This document shows positions 15,900 through 25,924 of a DNA stretch of 44,557 nt, piece by piece; position 1 is the first letter of the stretch, and every line of letters begins with the position of its first letter. Under the pieces are notes generated by a model. That model had not been told where the DNA came from and searched no databases. It saw nothing but the letters and a program-made list of their open reading frames with translations. The position numbers were made by a program, and so were the translations under genes. Source of the stretch: Synechococcales cyanobacterium bin59.metabat.ball.084 (GTDB lineage Bacteria; Cyanobacteriota; Cyanobacteriia; Cyanobacteriales; Chamaesiphonaceae); contig JAAFHZ010000021.1 in assembly GCA_013297675.1 (NCBI GenBank), forward strand, positions 1-44,557, given 5' to 3'.

Positions 15900-17435
15900 T
15901 CAACCTGTGCGAGTAATCGTCGCAAAGACCCAACCCTGATTATTTTGATAAAAACCAGGTGCATCATTGGCATAGGCAATCGCCTCACCGTTAGTCACTG
16001 CGGTAAAACTCACGCTTAAACTCGCACCAACTCGATACCTTTCCCCGGCAACTTCCACCACCAGCTCCATCCATTCTGCATCGGGCACCCGACTTAAATT
16101 TTTGGATAACTCATAAAATTTCCCCATCGCCGCCGAAATTTCCTTGGTTTCGACCCCCTGAATACTCCATTCCTGGTCATCGGACTTAACCACCTGCCAG
16201 CCCGCCGCCGTAGCCGAAATCTGTGCATCTTGCCAAACCTGAGCAGGGCTAACAGTAACCGTATAAGTGCCGCCTTTTTCGACTAAAACCCCAGTCCGAT
16301 TTTCAGGTTCTCTGGCCATCACCACAAACTGAGTCTGATGATCGATCGCTAAAATCTCAGCAGGTGTCGGAGCTGGTGAATTACCTAGCCGAGACCTAAA
16401 AGGCTCCAACGGTGCCGGACAATACCAAGGACAAGCCAGCCACCGCTCTTGAACAGAGGGATGAAAATCATCTATGGCTTTCATCGTTGGGATGGTGCGA
16501 TTAAAAGAACCCCAGCCCGAAGCAAAGAAGATGGTGGCATCGGTCTGAACACCATCTTCGATTTTAGACAGATCAAAGCTCAGTCCTAGTTGCAAAGCTT
16601 CTATTTCTTCCATCATCCACAGCAAAGCCGCATTAGAAAGGGGACTATTAACTTGGGTGCCGCCACCGATTCCGCCATGTCCTCCCGGAAACCAGATCTG
16701 CTTGACCTGATTGGGTAAGTTAGGCGCTGGCTCCATCCTCGTAAAATCAAATTCTTTGCGATTTTCATCGATCGAAACCGCATGACGAGCATTCAGAATT
16801 TTGCTGCTCAACTGGGTGTTGTGAAACTGATATTTGCGATTAATAATTTGATCGAGGGGCAACCACGGAATTTGATCGGGAATCCCTAGTGCGCCAACTG
16901 TGTCCCAACAGCCCAAAAAGGTGATTTCAATTTCTTCTTGGTAATCATTGCCATACTTCTTCAGCAAAGCCTGCCGGAATTCTTTTAGTTTGTCAATTTC
17001 TCGGAGTTTAATGCTGCGCCGATCGCTCTCCTGCTGATCAGAGAATTGACCCTTAGCATCCTGATAAGCTTGGTAAGCCTCGGGAATTTGCCGAATTCCA
17101 CAGCGCGGCAGCATTCCAACTGCGCGAATCAACCCGACTAGGCTGCGCACGGTATAAGCCCCGCGACTAAATCCAAACAGATAAATTTGGTCGCCAGCAG
17201 CATAGTTAGAAGAAAGAAAACGGTAGGCATCTTGAATGTTTTTGTCTAAACCCCAACCGAATGCTCCGCCTAAAATGCGATCGGCAAAGTCTCCTGTGCC
17301 TACTCCTTCGCCATAAAACACCACGTTTTCTGCGGTCACGGGAATAGCCTGAATCATTTTGGCTACATTTGTGGGATAGAGACTATCTGTTTTTTGCCAA
17401 GTACCATCGCAGCAAACAATCAATCGCTTATTCAT
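15900..17435 (-). CDS. DUF2235 lipase-like protein with C-terminal lectin-like domain
   Basis: A 511-residue protein. The first ~340 residues form a DUF2235 alpha/beta-hydrolase, the fold shared with Tle1-type phospholipases: IVCCDGTWQKTDS at the start, nucleophile Ser in GFSRGAY (about residue 90), Asp in LGCWDTVGALG, and the His region WFPGGHGGIGGG. The last ~130 residues differ in type: beta-rich, with RTGVLVEKGGTYTVTV and AIAYANDAPGFYQNNQGWVF, a pattern I associate with LecA/PA-IL-like sugar-binding jelly rolls. No signal peptide. The ATG lies inside the last codons of the upstream retropepsin gene (ATGA overlap). Likely acts on a lipid or ester of a glycosylated target; substrate not known. 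Confidence 0.85.
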   Translation of the reverse strand: MNKRLIVCCDGTWQKTDSLYPTNVAKMIQAIPVTAENVVFYGEGVGTGDFADRILGGAFGWGLDKNIQDAYRFLSSNYAAGDQIYLFGFSRGAYTVRSLVGLIRAVGMLPRCGIRQIPEAYQAYQDAKGQFSDQQESDRRSIKLREIDKLKEFRQALLKKYGNDYQEEIEITFLGCWDTVGALGIPDQIPWLPLDQIINRKYQFHNTQLSSKILNARHAVSIDENRKEFDFTRMEPAPNLPNQVKQIWFPGGHGGIGGGTQVNSPLSNAALLWMMEEIEALQLGLSFDLSKIEDGVQTDATIFFASGWGSFNRTIPTMKAIDDFHPSVQERWLACPWYCPAPLEPFRSRLGNSPAPTPAEILAIDHQTQFVVMAREPENRTGVLVEKGGTYTVTVSPAQVWQDAQISATAAGWQVVKSDDQEWSIQGVETKEISAAMGKFYELSKNLSRVPDAEWMELVVEVAGERYRVGASLSVSFTAVTNGEAIAYANDAPGFYQNNQGWVFATITRTG

Positions 17436-17815
17436 GGTGCAACCTCTGGATCTGACTGTAACCATGCTAACCGAGCATTGAAGGTTTTGTCTTCGATCGA
17501 CATTGCCACTGTGCGAATTAAGTACGTGACTTCGCCTCCGACTCCTATTGTAGATTCACCAAACTCACCAACCAACTTCGTAAAACCTAAATCCAATCCC
17601 ACTTGGTAGTTAATCAAACTCATGTCAGCGCCGGAATCCATGATTACTTCTAGCGGCATTGAACCTATGAGCACTGGATATTTTGGTGTCCATTCATGCT
17701 TTTTGAAATTCCTGAACCTTATGTTATTGTTTGCCAGCAGATTAACTATGAATTGGCGAATCTTATCACTACCTTCTGGCCTAAAATAATGCCGCCAAGG
17801 CGAACCAGCAGGCAC
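17432..17815 (-). CDS. Retropepsin-like aspartic protease
   Basis: A 127-residue single-domain protein with a retroviral-type aspartyl protease core. PVLIGSMPLEVIMDSGADMSLINYQ contains the catalytic D-S-G-A at about residue 60, followed by the hydrophobic GLDLGFTKL and a flap-like STIGVGGEVTYLI. Such proteases work as dimers, each supplying one Asp. The first ~45 residues (GTG start at 17815) are not conserved-looking and the true start could be further in. Its stop overlaps the start of the DUF2235 gene by four bases (ATGA), implying a coupled two-gene unit. What it cleaves is unknown; the neighbouring lipase-lectin protein is an obvious candidate partner. Confidence 0.8.
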   Translation of the reverse strand: MPAGSPWRHYFRPEGSDKIRQFIVNLLANNNIRFRNFKKHEWTPKYPVLIGSMPLEVIMDSGADMSLINYQVGLDLGFTKLVGEFGESTIGVGGEVTYLIRTVAMSIEDKTFNARLAWLQSDPEVAP

Positions 17816-17848
17816 AATTTGTCAAAACCTGAATATAGCGCAGTAATT

Positions 17849-19633
17849 TTAGACATCAGCACTTTGGACAGAACTAGCTACCATCGGCACAGCCTCTTGC
17901 TCATCTTTAGAGTTCCTAAACTGCTGAGCATAAAACCGCGCATAGCGCCCATTCATTTTCAACAACTCATCGTGAGTACCAGATTCAATAAGCTGACCCT
18001 TTTCTAACACCAAAATCCGATGCGCTCGGCGTACTGTTGCCAGCCGGTGAGCAATAATAAACACCGTCCGATCGACCATAATTCTTTCCAGTGCCTCCTG
18101 CACCAGGAACTCCGACTCCGAATCCAGCGCCGAAGTCGCCTCATCCAACACCAAAATGCGCGGATTTAAAAACACCGCTCGCGCGATCGCAATTCGCTGA
18201 CGCTGGCCTCCCGAAAAATTTGTCCCCCGTTCACCTACCCAAGTCGAATAACCCTGGCTAAGCTGAGCAATAAACTGGTGAGCATTGGCAATCTTCGCCG
18301 CCGCCTCCACCGCTGCCATATCAAACTCCGTTTGACCAAAAGCAATATTTTGCGCCACCGTTCCCGAAAACAGCATAGTTTCTTGGGGCACCGTGCCAAT
18401 TTGCTGGCGCAGACTAGCCAAAGTCACGTCCCGGATATCTACCCCATCGATCGAAATTGCCCCGCCCTGCACATCATAAAAACGACTGAGCAAACTAACG
18501 ATCGTACTTTTCCCTGCCCCGGAAGTACCCACTAGTGCAATCATTTCCCCTGGAGCTACGTCTAAATCTAAATTTTTTAACACCGGCTGCTCCGGCGTGT
18601 AACCAAAAGTCACATCATGATAATTTACTCGACCGGTGATCGGTGGCAGCACTAGGGCATTAGTTTTTTCTTGAATCAGTGGCTGCTCTGCTAATAATTC
18701 TAAGATTCGATCGATCGAAGCCTGACCCTGCTTTACCTCGTTGAAATTATTGGTAGTAATATTAATGGGGTCAATCAACAAAGCAATATTGGTTAAATAA
18801 GATATAAATCCAGAAACACTTAGCTGACCTTGATTGATTTGCCAACTAGCCAACACAAACACAAATAAAATGCTGCTAACTTGTAAAAAGCTAATTACTG
18901 GATACTGTATTGCCTTTGCCCGTTCAGTATTATACTGAGCCTGCCGATTTTCCTCGGATTTGTCCCAAAATCTTTTGAGACTAAAGTTTTCTGCGGCAAA
19001 AGCCTGAATTAACCGAATCCCGGTAAAGTCCTCCGTCACCGATGAAGCCAAATCAGCAGCTTTGTTTTGACTCCGGCGAGATTCTGATTGTAATCTTTGG
19101 CCAAACCAAGTCACTAACCAAGCAATGACTGGCGCGATTATAAATACCATTACAGTAAGTTGCCAGTTTAAATACACCATATACCCCAGCACTACCACGA
19201 GCTGCAAAATAGATGGAATGAACTGCTGAAAAACTTTGAGCGTAATATCAGCCATTTTATTTACATCACCAGTGAGCCGAAAAGCTAGGTCGCCTACCGA
19301 CACTTTGGAGAAAAAGTTACTCCCTAACTTCAATAAATGGGTATAGACCTGTTGACGAATATCTGAGCCGATCGCAAACGACACCTTAGACATTGAGGTG
19401 TTTTGGCCATAGTGAGCAATCCCTTGAAAAATAAAAGCTCCACAGCCCATCAAAGCCACCTGAATTAATCGGGGGAAGTCCCTATCAATATTGGTGCCAA
19501 TCTGTCCGGCCAAATAGCCCAATACCGGCCAAAAAGCCGTGTAAATTATTGTCCAAAAAAAACCTAGCGCCAGAGTCGGTAAATGGGGACGAAGGTATTT
19601 GGCCAGATGCCAGTAAGAAGATTTTTGCTTCAT
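17849..19633 (-). CDS. ABC exporter, fused permease and ATPase
   Basis: A 594-residue half-transporter of the MsbA/LmrA type. Residues about 1-320 form the six-helix membrane domain (segments include [21 protein letters not shown] and [18 protein letters not shown]); residues about 340-575 form the nucleotide-binding domain with Walker [13 protein letters not shown]-loop, signature [15 protein letters not shown], Walker [12 protein letters not shown] and H-loop IIAHRL. It should work as a homodimer exporting lipid or a hydrophobic compound. Its start codon overlaps the DUF445 stop by four bases, so the two are co-translated. The substrate is not evident from context. Confidence 0.93.
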   Translation of the reverse strand: MKQKSSYWHLAKYLRPHLPTLALGFFWTIIYTAFWPVLGYLAGQIGTNIDRDFPRLIQVALMGCGAFIFQGIAHYGQNTSMSKVSFAIGSDIRQQVYTHLLKLGSNFFSKVSVGDLAFRLTGDVNKMADITLKVFQQFIPSILQLVVVLGYMVYLNWQLTVMVFIIAPVIAWLVTWFGQRLQSESRRSQNKAADLASSVTEDFTGIRLIQAFAAENFSLKRFWDKSEENRQAQYNTERAKAIQYPVISFLQVSSILFVFVLASWQINQGQLSVSGFISYLTNIALLIDPINITTNNFNEVKQGQASIDRILELLAEQPLIQEKTNALVLPPITGRVNYHDVTFGYTPEQPVLKNLDLDVAPGEMIALVGTSGAGKSTIVSLLSRFYDVQGGAISIDGVDIRDVTLASLRQQIGTVPQETMLFSGTVAQNIAFGQTEFDMAAVEAAAKIANAHQFIAQLSQGYSTWVGERGTNFSGGQRQRIAIARAVFLNPRILVLDEATSALDSESEFLVQEALERIMVDRTVFIIAHRLATVRRAHRILVLEKGQLIESGTHDELLKMNGRYARFYAQQFRNSKDEQEAVPMVASSVQSADV

Positions 19634-20871
19634 GGGTGGGTGTTTTGCCAGTATAAAATGCCAGATTGTAAGAGACCAACTACAAAGCCCAGCACACCCC
19701 CGAGAGTGACAATGCCCTGTAGCTCAGTTTTGACGATACCCTGAATCGCCCCCTCTAGATCTTCGGGAGAGGTGGCTTTTACCCGATCGATGATCACCTG
19801 ATCGATGCTCAAAATTGGGATAACTTGAGCGACAATCTGCTCTAGGTCTTTCTCTAGATAGCGATCGATTACCACTGACAACTCACTACCCACCATCGAT
19901 AGAGACGAAGACACCACCGCCGAACTGCGCAAGCGCCCGATCGCCAAGATTGCTACCCCATCCCAATCGATCGCGTCCTTCAAACCGGCAATTAGGTCGA
20001 TCCCCTGGGTTTTGATGTAGTCGCGCACGCTGTCGGCAACGGTGGTGCGCAGTTGCTTGACGGTGACTACTGGGAGGTTCTGTAAAGAAACGTTTTGAAA
20101 CCACTCCTGCAAAATTTTGCGAATACCTAGAGCGGTGACGAGTTCCACAATAATTTTGTTCGCAGCATCTCGCTCATCCAAACAAAAAGTCCGCAGGCGC
20201 AGCAGGGTATTCCGCACCCCAAACAAGTTGGCTACCACCCAATAGGTACCGCTGCTTTTTTCGCGGATGCTGTCATCGATAACTTGAATATTCCGATCGG
20301 TCAAAAAATCCACCAAGGCTGATCTTAAAACTTCTGGCGGTAAGACCCCATCTACTAACCAATCAGTTAACTGTTTGGATTGATCACTGCTGAGCTGAAA
20401 ATCTAGTAGTACTCGATCGAAGATTCGCTCGATCTGTCCCTGTAAAAACTGCGGTCGCCGACTCCAAATTTTTAACAAGCGGGGCAAAGATTCACCGGCT
20501 AAATCTCGTAAAATCTTGGCCAGGACTTTAGCCGTCTTTTGTTCTTTGTCATCTTGGAGTTGGTCTAAGCCCAATTGCAGCAACCACTCGACTGCTGCTT
20601 GCACCCGTTCTACCTGTAACAGCCGCTTGGCCAGTCTTTGCAGCTCGGCAGGGGTGAGTAAAGAACCCATGATGGTATCAGAAACCCGTTTGGCCATGCG
20701 CTCTTGGTTGCGCGGAATCAGGCCGGGGGTGAAGGGAAGTTGGTATTTGCCGACGTAGACGGCGCGATAGGGGCGAAAAAGCATCTGGATGGCTACGTCG
20801 TTGGTGAAGTAACCAATGATGGTGCCGACTACCGGTGGTGCTATGTACAGCCAAAGTTGAAACAGGGTCAC
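19630..20871 (-). CDS. DUF445 family membrane protein (YheB-like)
   Basis: A 413-residue protein matching DUF445, related to Bacillus YheB. It has an N-terminal membrane segment ([20 protein letters not shown]) with the conserved [18 protein letters not shown] pattern and [22 protein letters not shown], a long helical middle, and a C-terminal membrane segment ([19 protein letters not shown]). Both ends in the membrane with a large soluble hairpin is typical. The function of the family is not established. It is first in a two-gene unit with the ABC exporter (ATGA overlap), which may link it to envelope transport. Confidence 0.9.
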   Translation of the reverse strand: MTLFQLWLYIAPPVVGTIIGYFTNDVAIQMLFRPYRAVYVGKYQLPFTPGLIPRNQERMAKRVSDTIMGSLLTPAELQRLAKRLLQVERVQAAVEWLLQLGLDQLQDDKEQKTAKVLAKILRDLAGESLPRLLKIWSRRPQFLQGQIERIFDRVLLDFQLSSDQSKQLTDWLVDGVLPPEVLRSALVDFLTDRNIQVIDDSIREKSSGTYWVVANLFGVRNTLLRLRTFCLDERDAANKIIVELVTALGIRKILQEWFQNVSLQNLPVVTVKQLRTTVADSVRDYIKTQGIDLIAGLKDAIDWDGVAILAIGRLRSSAVVSSSLSMVGSELSVVIDRYLEKDLEQIVAQVIPILSIDQVIIDRVKATSPEDLEGAIQGIVKTELQGIVTLGGVLGFVVGLLQSGILYWQNTHP

Positions 20872-20919
20872 AAAAAAGCCACCAGATTATTCATGCGCGG
20901 AGCTAGAGCCAATGTGAAC

Positions 20920-21057
20920 ATGTCACTGAAGGTCTCCTCCCAAAATTATCGCACAGCCTCAGAAATTGCCTATATGCCTATAGCCGCACTGGCAAAGAAA
21001 GAAGTTGAGCAACTCAGGGCAAAACTACGAGAACTTGGCATCGATCCAGAATCTTAA
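20920..21057 (+). CDS. Small hypothetical protein
   Basis: A 45-residue open frame beginning [13 protein letters not shown] and ending with a charged helix, [21 protein letters not shown]. That tail is natural-looking and resembles the C-terminal coil of several cyanobacterial proteins. It diverges from DUF445 and converges on ureC, overlapping its last four bases. An alternative ATG at 20893 would add nine residues. I do not recognise a family; it could also be a relic of a longer gene. Confidence 0.35.
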   Translation: MSLKVSSQNYRTASEIAYMPIAALAKKEVEQLRAKLRELGIDPES

Positions 21058-22778
21058 AACAGAAAATATCGCTGAGCCATGGGCAATACCGTTGCTGGTT
21101 CACAAGTCAACAACTCACCATCAGCCCGGACTTCATAGGTTTCTGGGTCTACTTCGATGCATGGCAGCAGATCATTCAGCTTCATGTCTCGTTTAGAAAG
21201 CTGGCGAGTATTTTGGACTGGCATGATCTGTTTTTGTAGTCCCAGCCGATCGCCAATTCCACCATCATGAGCCACCTGAGACACAAAAGTCATCGAAGTA
21301 GCTCCCACCGCTTTGCCATAGCTACCAAACATTGGTCGCATGTGAACCGGTTGGGGCGTAGGAATACTGGCATTGGCATCGCCCATCTGCGCCCAAGCGA
21401 TCGCCCCGCCCTTAATTACCATCTCTGGTTTTACCCCAAAAAATGCTGGTCGCCATAAACAGAGATCGGCTATTTTGCCAGCTTCGATCGAACCCACATA
21501 GTTAGCGATACCATGAGTAATTGCCGGGTTGATAGTATATTTGGCAATGTAGCGTTTAGCCCGTAAGTTATCGTTGCGTTCACTATTTTCCACTGCCCCA
21601 TGACCAGGCAGCCACCCCCGCTGGGTCTTCATTTTATGCGCTGTCTGCCAAGTGCGAAGAATTACTTCCCCAATACGTCCCATCGCCTGGGAATCAGAAG
21701 AAATCATGCTGAAAGCTCCCAAATCGTGCAAAATATCTTCGGCGGCGATCGTCTCTCGGCGAATCCGAGACTCCGCAAAGGATACATCTTCAGGAATATT
21801 GGGATCTAGATGGTGACAAACCATTAACATGTCCAAATGTTCATCCAGGGTATTGAGAGTGTAGGGGCGAGTGGGGTTAGTGGAAGAAGGCAGCACATTG
21901 CTTTCGCCGCAGACTCGAATAATATCGGGTGCATGGCCACCACCTGCTCCTTCGGTGTGATAGGTATGAATTACCCGGTTTTTAAAAGCGGCGATCGTGG
22001 CTTCTACAAAGCCAGCTTCGTTTAAAGTATCGCTATGAATCGCTACCTGCACGTCATATTCATCGGCTACATTTAGGCAGTTATCGATCGTTGCTGGCGT
22101 GGTACCCCAGTCTTCATGAAGCTTGAGTCCGATCGCCCCAGCCTGAACTTGTTCAACTAGTGCCTCTGGCTGGCTGCTGTTACCTTTACCTAAATAACCA
22201 ATATTCATCGGGAATGCTTCGGCAGCTTGCAGCATCCGATACATGTGCCAAGGCCCTGGGGTACAGGTGGTGGCGCTAGTACCCGCCGCAGGCCCGGTAC
22301 CGCCACCAATCATCGTGGTAATTCCCGAGGCGATCGCTACTTCAATTTGTTGGGGACAAATAAAGTGAATATGGGTATCAATACCGCCTGCTGTCAAAAT
22401 CTGGCCTTCGCCAGCAATTATTTCGGTACCAGGACCAATAATAATATCTACGCCATCTTGAATATAAGGATTGCCAGCTTTACCAATTTTGGCGATTTTG
22501 CCATCGACTATGCCCACATCGGCCTTCACAATTCCCCACCAATCCAAAATCAGAGCATTGGTGATCACAGTATCTACTGCACCATTTTGGTTAGTGATCG
22601 GCGATTGCCCCATGCCGTCACGAATTACTTTTCCGCCACCAAATTTGACTTCTTCGCCGTAGCTGGTAAAGTCTTGCTCTACTTCAATAATTAATTCTGT
22701 ATCTGCTAAGCGGATTCTGTCACCTACGGTTGGCCCATAGGTATCAGCATAAGCGCGGCGATTCATGCGGTAAGCCAT
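21054..22778 (-). CDS. ureC: Urease alpha subunit
   Basis: UreC is the catalytic subunit of the nickel enzyme that splits urea into ammonia and carbamate in the cytoplasm. At 574 residues it is full length. Active-site elements are visible: the nickel-binding HIHFICP, the Lys that becomes carbamylated in [15 protein letters not shown], nickel-ligand and catalytic His residues in [10 protein letters not shown] and [16 protein letters not shown], and the mobile flap Cys in [21 protein letters not shown]. It is last in the ureD-ureA-ureB-ureC order, 62 bases after ureB. It needs UreE, UreF and UreG for nickel loading; these are not in the window and must lie elsewhere. Confidence 0.98.
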   Translation of the reverse strand: MAYRMNRRAYADTYGPTVGDRIRLADTELIIEVEQDFTSYGEEVKFGGGKVIRDGMGQSPITNQNGAVDTVITNALILDWWGIVKADVGIVDGKIAKIGKAGNPYIQDGVDIIIGPGTEIIAGEGQILTAGGIDTHIHFICPQQIEVAIASGITTMIGGGTGPAAGTSATTCTPGPWHMYRMLQAAEAFPMNIGYLGKGNSSQPEALVEQVQAGAIGLKLHEDWGTTPATIDNCLNVADEYDVQVAIHSDTLNEAGFVEATIAAFKNRVIHTYHTEGAGGGHAPDIIRVCGESNVLPSSTNPTRPYTLNTLDEHLDMLMVCHHLDPNIPEDVSFAESRIRRETIAAEDILHDLGAFSMISSDSQAMGRIGEVILRTWQTAHKMKTQRGWLPGHGAVENSERNDNLRAKRYIAKYTINPAITHGIANYVGSIEAGKIADLCLWRPAFFGVKPEMVIKGGAIAWAQMGDANASIPTPQPVHMRPMFGSYGKAVGATSMTFVSQVAHDGGIGDRLGLQKQIMPVQNTRQLSKRDMKLNDLLPCIEVDPETYEVRADGELLTCEPATVLPMAQRYFLF

Positions 22779-22840
22779 AGTTACACCAAAGATTTAGTTG
22801 GAATTGGGGTGTTTCAATGCAAATAGCGTTGCTTGCGCTT

Positions 22841-23176
22841 TCAGCGATCGAGATAACCATTGATCAGACCATTAAAGCCATAGACTTGACGACTACCCGC
22901 AAGAGGAATTAGGTCTACACTGCGCTCATCTCCTGGTTCAAAGCGGACAGCAGTACCGGCAGGGATATCTAAACGCATTCCTCGGGCAGCGGCTCGATTC
23001 CCGTTAGGGAAGGCTTCGCCAACGAACAACAAAGCCGGATTCACTTCAAAAAAATGAAAATGAGAGCCAACCTGAATCGGTCGATCGCCGCTGTTAGCTA
23101 CTAATAAAGTGGTAACTTTTCGACCACTATTAAGTTCAATATCGCCATCTGGAATCAGTAGTTCGCCAGGGATCAT
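22841..23176 (-). CDS. ureB: Urease beta subunit
   Basis: A 111-residue structural subunit of urease, with the canonical start [16 protein letters not shown] and the motif [16 protein letters not shown] followed by [16 protein letters not shown]. It packs with UreA and UreC into the (ABC)3 trimer. It starts only six bases after ureA, so both are in one transcript and probably translationally coupled. Length and motifs are normal. Confidence 0.97.
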   Translation of the reverse strand: MIPGELLIPDGDIELNSGRKVTTLLVANSGDRPIQVGSHFHFFEVNPALLFVGEAFPNGNRAAARGMRLDIPAGTAVRFEPGDERSVDLIPLAGSRQVYGFNGLINGYLDR

Positions 23177-23182
23177 AGTTGT

Positions 23183-23485
23183 TTACCTAATGGGTGAATG
23201 GACAGTAACAAGTTTGGTGCCATCAGGGAAAGTGGCTTCCACTTGAATATCATGAATCATTTCCGGGATGCCTTCCATCACGTCGCTGCGCTGCAACAGG
23301 GTGGTGCCGTAGGTCATGAGTTCAGCAACAGTTTGGCCATCTCTGGCTCCTTCCAAAATAGCGGCGGTGATGTAGGCAATCGATTCGGGGTGGTTCAGCT
23401 TCAGTCCTCGGGCTTTGCGGCGCTCGGCGACTAGAGCAGCAGTAAAAATCAGCAGCTTGTCTTTTTCTTGGGGGGTTAACTGCAT
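23183..23485 (-). CDS. ureA: Urease gamma subunit
   Basis: A 100-residue structural subunit of urease. The start [31 protein letters not shown] and the segment [20 protein letters not shown] are highly conserved in UreA. The ATG at 23485 gives the standard 100-residue length; an in-frame start nine codons upstream (MPSCLSLPP) is not supported by the family. It follows ureD by about 100 bases and precedes ureB by six. Confidence 0.97.
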   Translation of the reverse strand: MQLTPQEKDKLLIFTAALVAERRKARGLKLNHPESIAYITAAILEGARDGQTVAELMTYGTTLLQRSDVMEGIPEMIHDIQVEATFPDGTKLVTVHSPIR

Positions 23486-23589
23486 GGGTGGCAAGGATAA
23501 GCAACTGGGCACATTCTAAAGGATTTTGTCCAAGAAGGAAGATTTTGCAATCTATCTTCGCTAAAAGCAGTGTGAGATCCATAGTTCTA

Positions 23590-24423
23590 TCACCTTTGCC
23601 AAACTCTGGGTAAACAGGCCGATCGATCGCGATATCGCTGACGCAACAAATCCCAAACAGCAACAAACCATTTCTGTGCCGCCTGTCGATCGCTGCCCCG
23701 ATAACGACAAATCAATCCCCCAGCGACAGCGGTAACACCCCAGCCATTCTCTGACTGCGGAGCCAGTACCCGCGCCTGAGCAACCACTTCCGCACTGACT
23801 GAGCCACCCAACCACATCAGAATCCCCAACAGGGGTTGACCAGCACTAGCTTGTAAGCTTTGCCATTGATCACCGGTAATCTTTTGTCGATCGATCCACA
23901 GCGGCTGGCCATTTTGCCAGACTTCCATGGCATTTTGCCAACTGCCCTCAGTAAAAGTTTCTTGGCGGGCGCTGCGCCCCAAACGCACTATATCCCAAGC
24001 ACAAAAAGTCGCACCAGCAGCCAGATCAACCCGCAGATTTTGTTGATATTCGGCTTCGTTGAAAATAATTGTGTCTTGGGGCAACCATTCTAAGTAAGCA
24101 TCGGCTCCCAGGTTAATATTAATTTGCTGTTGAGCAAAAGCACCGTTGCTGCGATAGATCTTGGCAGCAGCAGCAGTAGTAATCAGGGCTTGGCTGGTAG
24201 GAGCTAAGTCAATTTTATAAGAGAGCCGATCGCCACCCACCATGCCCCCAGCGCTATGCAAGATAACCGTGTGACAGATATTTAGTTCAGGGTAAAAGGG
24301 ACGCTGAATTTTGAGGGGCGCATGGGCATAGCTGCGGCGCAGGATGGTTTTTTCTCCCTCAGATTGAAAAAGTAGGTCAATGTGACCTTGCCAATGATCA
24401 AGGTGAGTCATCGTATTTGTCAT
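23590..24423 (-). CDS. ureD: Urease accessory protein UreD
   Basis: UreD is the scaffold that binds the apo-urease and, with UreF and UreG, guides nickel insertion. The 277-residue protein has the family motifs LKIQRPFYPE, HTVILHSAGGMVGGDRLSY and LEWLPQDTIIFNEAEYQQ. Two near ATGs are possible (24423 or 24411). It heads the urease transcript, the common cyanobacterial ureDABC order. Upstream, the DNA degenerates into gene relics (24,424-24,909), so its promoter probably lies in the 50 or so bases before the start. Confidence 0.95.
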   Translation of the reverse strand: MTNTMTHLDHWQGHIDLLFQSEGEKTILRRSYAHAPLKIQRPFYPELNICHTVILHSAGGMVGGDRLSYKIDLAPTSQALITTAAAAKIYRSNGAFAQQQININLGADAYLEWLPQDTIIFNEAEYQQNLRVDLAAGATFCAWDIVRLGRSARQETFTEGSWQNAMEVWQNGQPLWIDRQKITGDQWQSLQASAGQPLLGILMWLGGSVSAEVVAQARVLAPQSENGWGVTAVAGGLICRYRGSDRQAAQKWFVAVWDLLRQRYRDRSACLPRVWQR

Positions 24424-24472
24424 ACGTTAATTGAATTGCAATAATCGATCAGCTCTTCCTTAAAGAGATATT

Positions 24473-24589
24473 TCACGGATATTCAATATCTTCTGGCTGG
24501 GGTTTATCAGCTTGGCGACATTCTCTGCCGTAGGCTAGTACTTCATCGAAATTAGGTTCATCTTTAAATGTACCAGTGATTGCTTCAAT
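24473..24589 (-). pseudogene. Relic of a small antitoxin-like gene
   Basis: In one frame this reads IEAITGTFKDEPNFDE, then VLAYGREC, then a stop: 38 residues with protein-like composition but with a TAG immediately before and no start codon. The TFKD-x4-F-x3-L-x-x-GRE pattern resembles C-termini of small antitoxins that pair with PIN-domain toxins in cyanobacteria. The bases after the stop (VKYLFKEE...) could be a vestige of the partner gene. The assignment is tentative. Confidence 0.35.
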
Positions 24590-24640
24590 CTAGTTGGGTG
24601 ATTGACTTGCTCCACTTACAAAAAGTCACTCCCACCAAAA

Positions 24641-24909
24641 CTAAAGGCGAACAGTAACCCGCTGCCGATAAAGGTACTCCTTAATCTCAGCCACAGCCAG
24701 CTCACAGTTATGCAACAAAGAAGCCAACAGCGCCGCCTCCGCACCTCCAGCAGTCACCGCATCATAAATATGTTCACAATTCCCCGCACCACATCGATCG
24801 CCCAAGTCACCGCATCCAAACCAGCATTCTCCCGGCCACCCTTCACACACACATACCAACCCAATCCACCATCAGGGTTCTGCCGCTGTTTGCAATCGAT
24901 CGCCACCAC
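24641..24909 (-). pseudogene. Truncated duplicate of the hisF 3' end
   Basis: Two blocks match the intact hisF at 25925. Block one, 24641-24792, aligns without gaps to 25925-26076, with only two differences over the last ~110 bases. Block two, 24785-24909, aligns to 26196-26320 with about ten differences. The 127 bases between are missing, and both deletion ends carry CGCACCAC (26069-26076 and 26196-26203), pointing to recombination between short direct repeats. The loss is out of frame and the first two thirds of the gene are absent, so it cannot make HisF. It lies in the same orientation as the intact gene, about 1.3 kb away. Confidence 0.9.
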
Positions 24910-25040
24910 TGAATTCAGTTAATTTTTGTTTCAAATACAATTCAATACTAACGTTTTTCCCATGGTGTGAACTAGAATAATTACGCTAGACAACATATAT
25001 TCTAGGTTAGCAGATTCCACGGTCAAGAGGTCAATTTAAA

Positions 25041-25451
25041 ATGAACAAAATTACGAAAATAGCTTCAGTTTTCGCAGTAGCCCTATGTTTAGCTACTGGA
25101 TTGAACAACGTAAAGGCAGCAGATAAACCAGCTAACAGAGGCCGTATTCAAATACAGGGGCCAGATGTTGAAGCTAGATTAGGAAAAAATGCGTTATCTT
25201 TTCCCTGGGCACAGGACACGGTAGTATCTAAGGCAACAGCTCTTGAAGCACTTGATGGAATGGTTAAAAAACTGACAAAGACAGAAGCCACAGATAGAGC
25301 AGCAGCTATAGTTAGTGCGAAAAAGTTCATTACAAATGCTCCTGCCACTGGAGTTGATCAACTCCCAGTTCCAAAATCATGGGGCAACAAAGAGGTAAGT
25401 GCAAAAAGGATAGATATAGAAGTAACTACTGGCAAAGCATTTTCAGATTAA
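25041..25451 (+). CDS. Secreted polymorphic-toxin-like protein (type 28/Ntox28-like)
   Basis: A 136-residue protein with a Sec signal peptide: MNKITKIASVFAVALCLATG, then LNNVKA-AD as a likely cleavage site at residue 26. The mature ~110 residues, IQGPDVEARLGKNALSFPWA, then LEALDGMVKKLTKTEA, AKKFITNAPATGVDQLP and RIDIEVTTGKAFSD, read like the C-terminal toxin domain of the polymorphic toxin type 28 (Ntox28) family, some members of which are tRNases in contact-dependent inhibition proteins. Normally that domain sits at the end of a very large protein; here it is alone behind a signal peptide. The gene directly following has the size of an immunity gene. The family call is from memory of the pattern and needs a profile search. 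Confidence 0.5.
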   Translation: MNKITKIASVFAVALCLATGLNNVKAADKPANRGRIQIQGPDVEARLGKNALSFPWAQDTVVSKATALEALDGMVKKLTKTEATDRAAAIVSAKKFITNAPATGVDQLPVPKSWGNKEVSAKRIDIEVTTGKAFSD

Positions 25452-25468
25452 CCTAAGGAGAATTCATA

Positions 25469-25714
25469 ATGACTACAGATGAACAAAGAAAATTCGCCAT
25501 ACTAACAGCCGCATTAGGTGCATGTCGTGGCATGTTGTACTCCGTCAGAATTGATGATTACAAACAAGAAGAAATAGAGGCCACGTTAGAGGCAATATCG
25601 CCATCTAATTTGGCTGCTGTCTTTGGAATACCAGAAGCAGAATTTCAAATTGACTGTAGACAACATCTGACCGTCGAAGAAATTGATAAATTGACAGTAG
25701 TTGCAAAACCTTAG
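25469..25714 (+). CDS. Small acidic protein, candidate immunity protein
   Basis: An 81-residue acidic, probably helical cytoplasmic protein starting MTTDEQRKFAILTAALGACRG. It has no signal peptide and no motif I recognise. An excellent AAGGAG ribosome site lies eight bases before the ATG, and the gene starts 17 bases after the secreted toxin-like gene, so they form one unit. Size, acidity, position and the contrast between an exported first product and a cytosolic second one fit a toxin-immunity pair; this role is inferred from context only. Confidence 0.5.
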   Translation: MTTDEQRKFAILTAALGACRGMLYSVRIDDYKQEEIEATLEAISPSNLAAVFGIPEAEFQIDCRQHLTVEEIDKLTVVAKP

Positions 25715-25821
25715 GTGTTAAAAATGAAGTGAAACGGTTAAGAGTCAAAAGTGAAAATCTATTGATTCTTTGAAATATTATGCTTGAGATGTTGTTCTTC
25801 GGCATAATATTCCAAATAGCT

Positions 25822-25847
25822 AAGTTTCTTGGCATCACAAGAAACTT
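25822..25847. terminator. Perfect hairpin downstream of the toxin-immunity pair
   Basis: AAGTTTCTTG (25822-25831) and CAAGAAACTT (25838-25847) form a 10-bp perfect stem with loop GCATCA. There is no T-run after it, so it may act as a weak terminator or an mRNA-stabilising end for the plus-strand pair, or block readthrough from hisF. Confidence 0.4.
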
Positions 25848-25924
25848 GGTCGAATATTGTCTTCAGGAAATAAGTTAGGGAGTTTTTTGACTCCACTTAA
25901 AAACAACATCAAACCCCAGCAGAA

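Noticed and set aside
22227-22694. 155-residue plus-strand frame opposite ureC
   Set aside because: Antisense shadow of a highly conserved gene; composition reflects ureC codons and no ribosome site or family is seen.
21054-24423. Complete urease system
   Set aside because: Only ureD, A, B and C are here; no ureE, ureF or ureG and no urea transporter genes are in the window, so completeness cannot be claimed.
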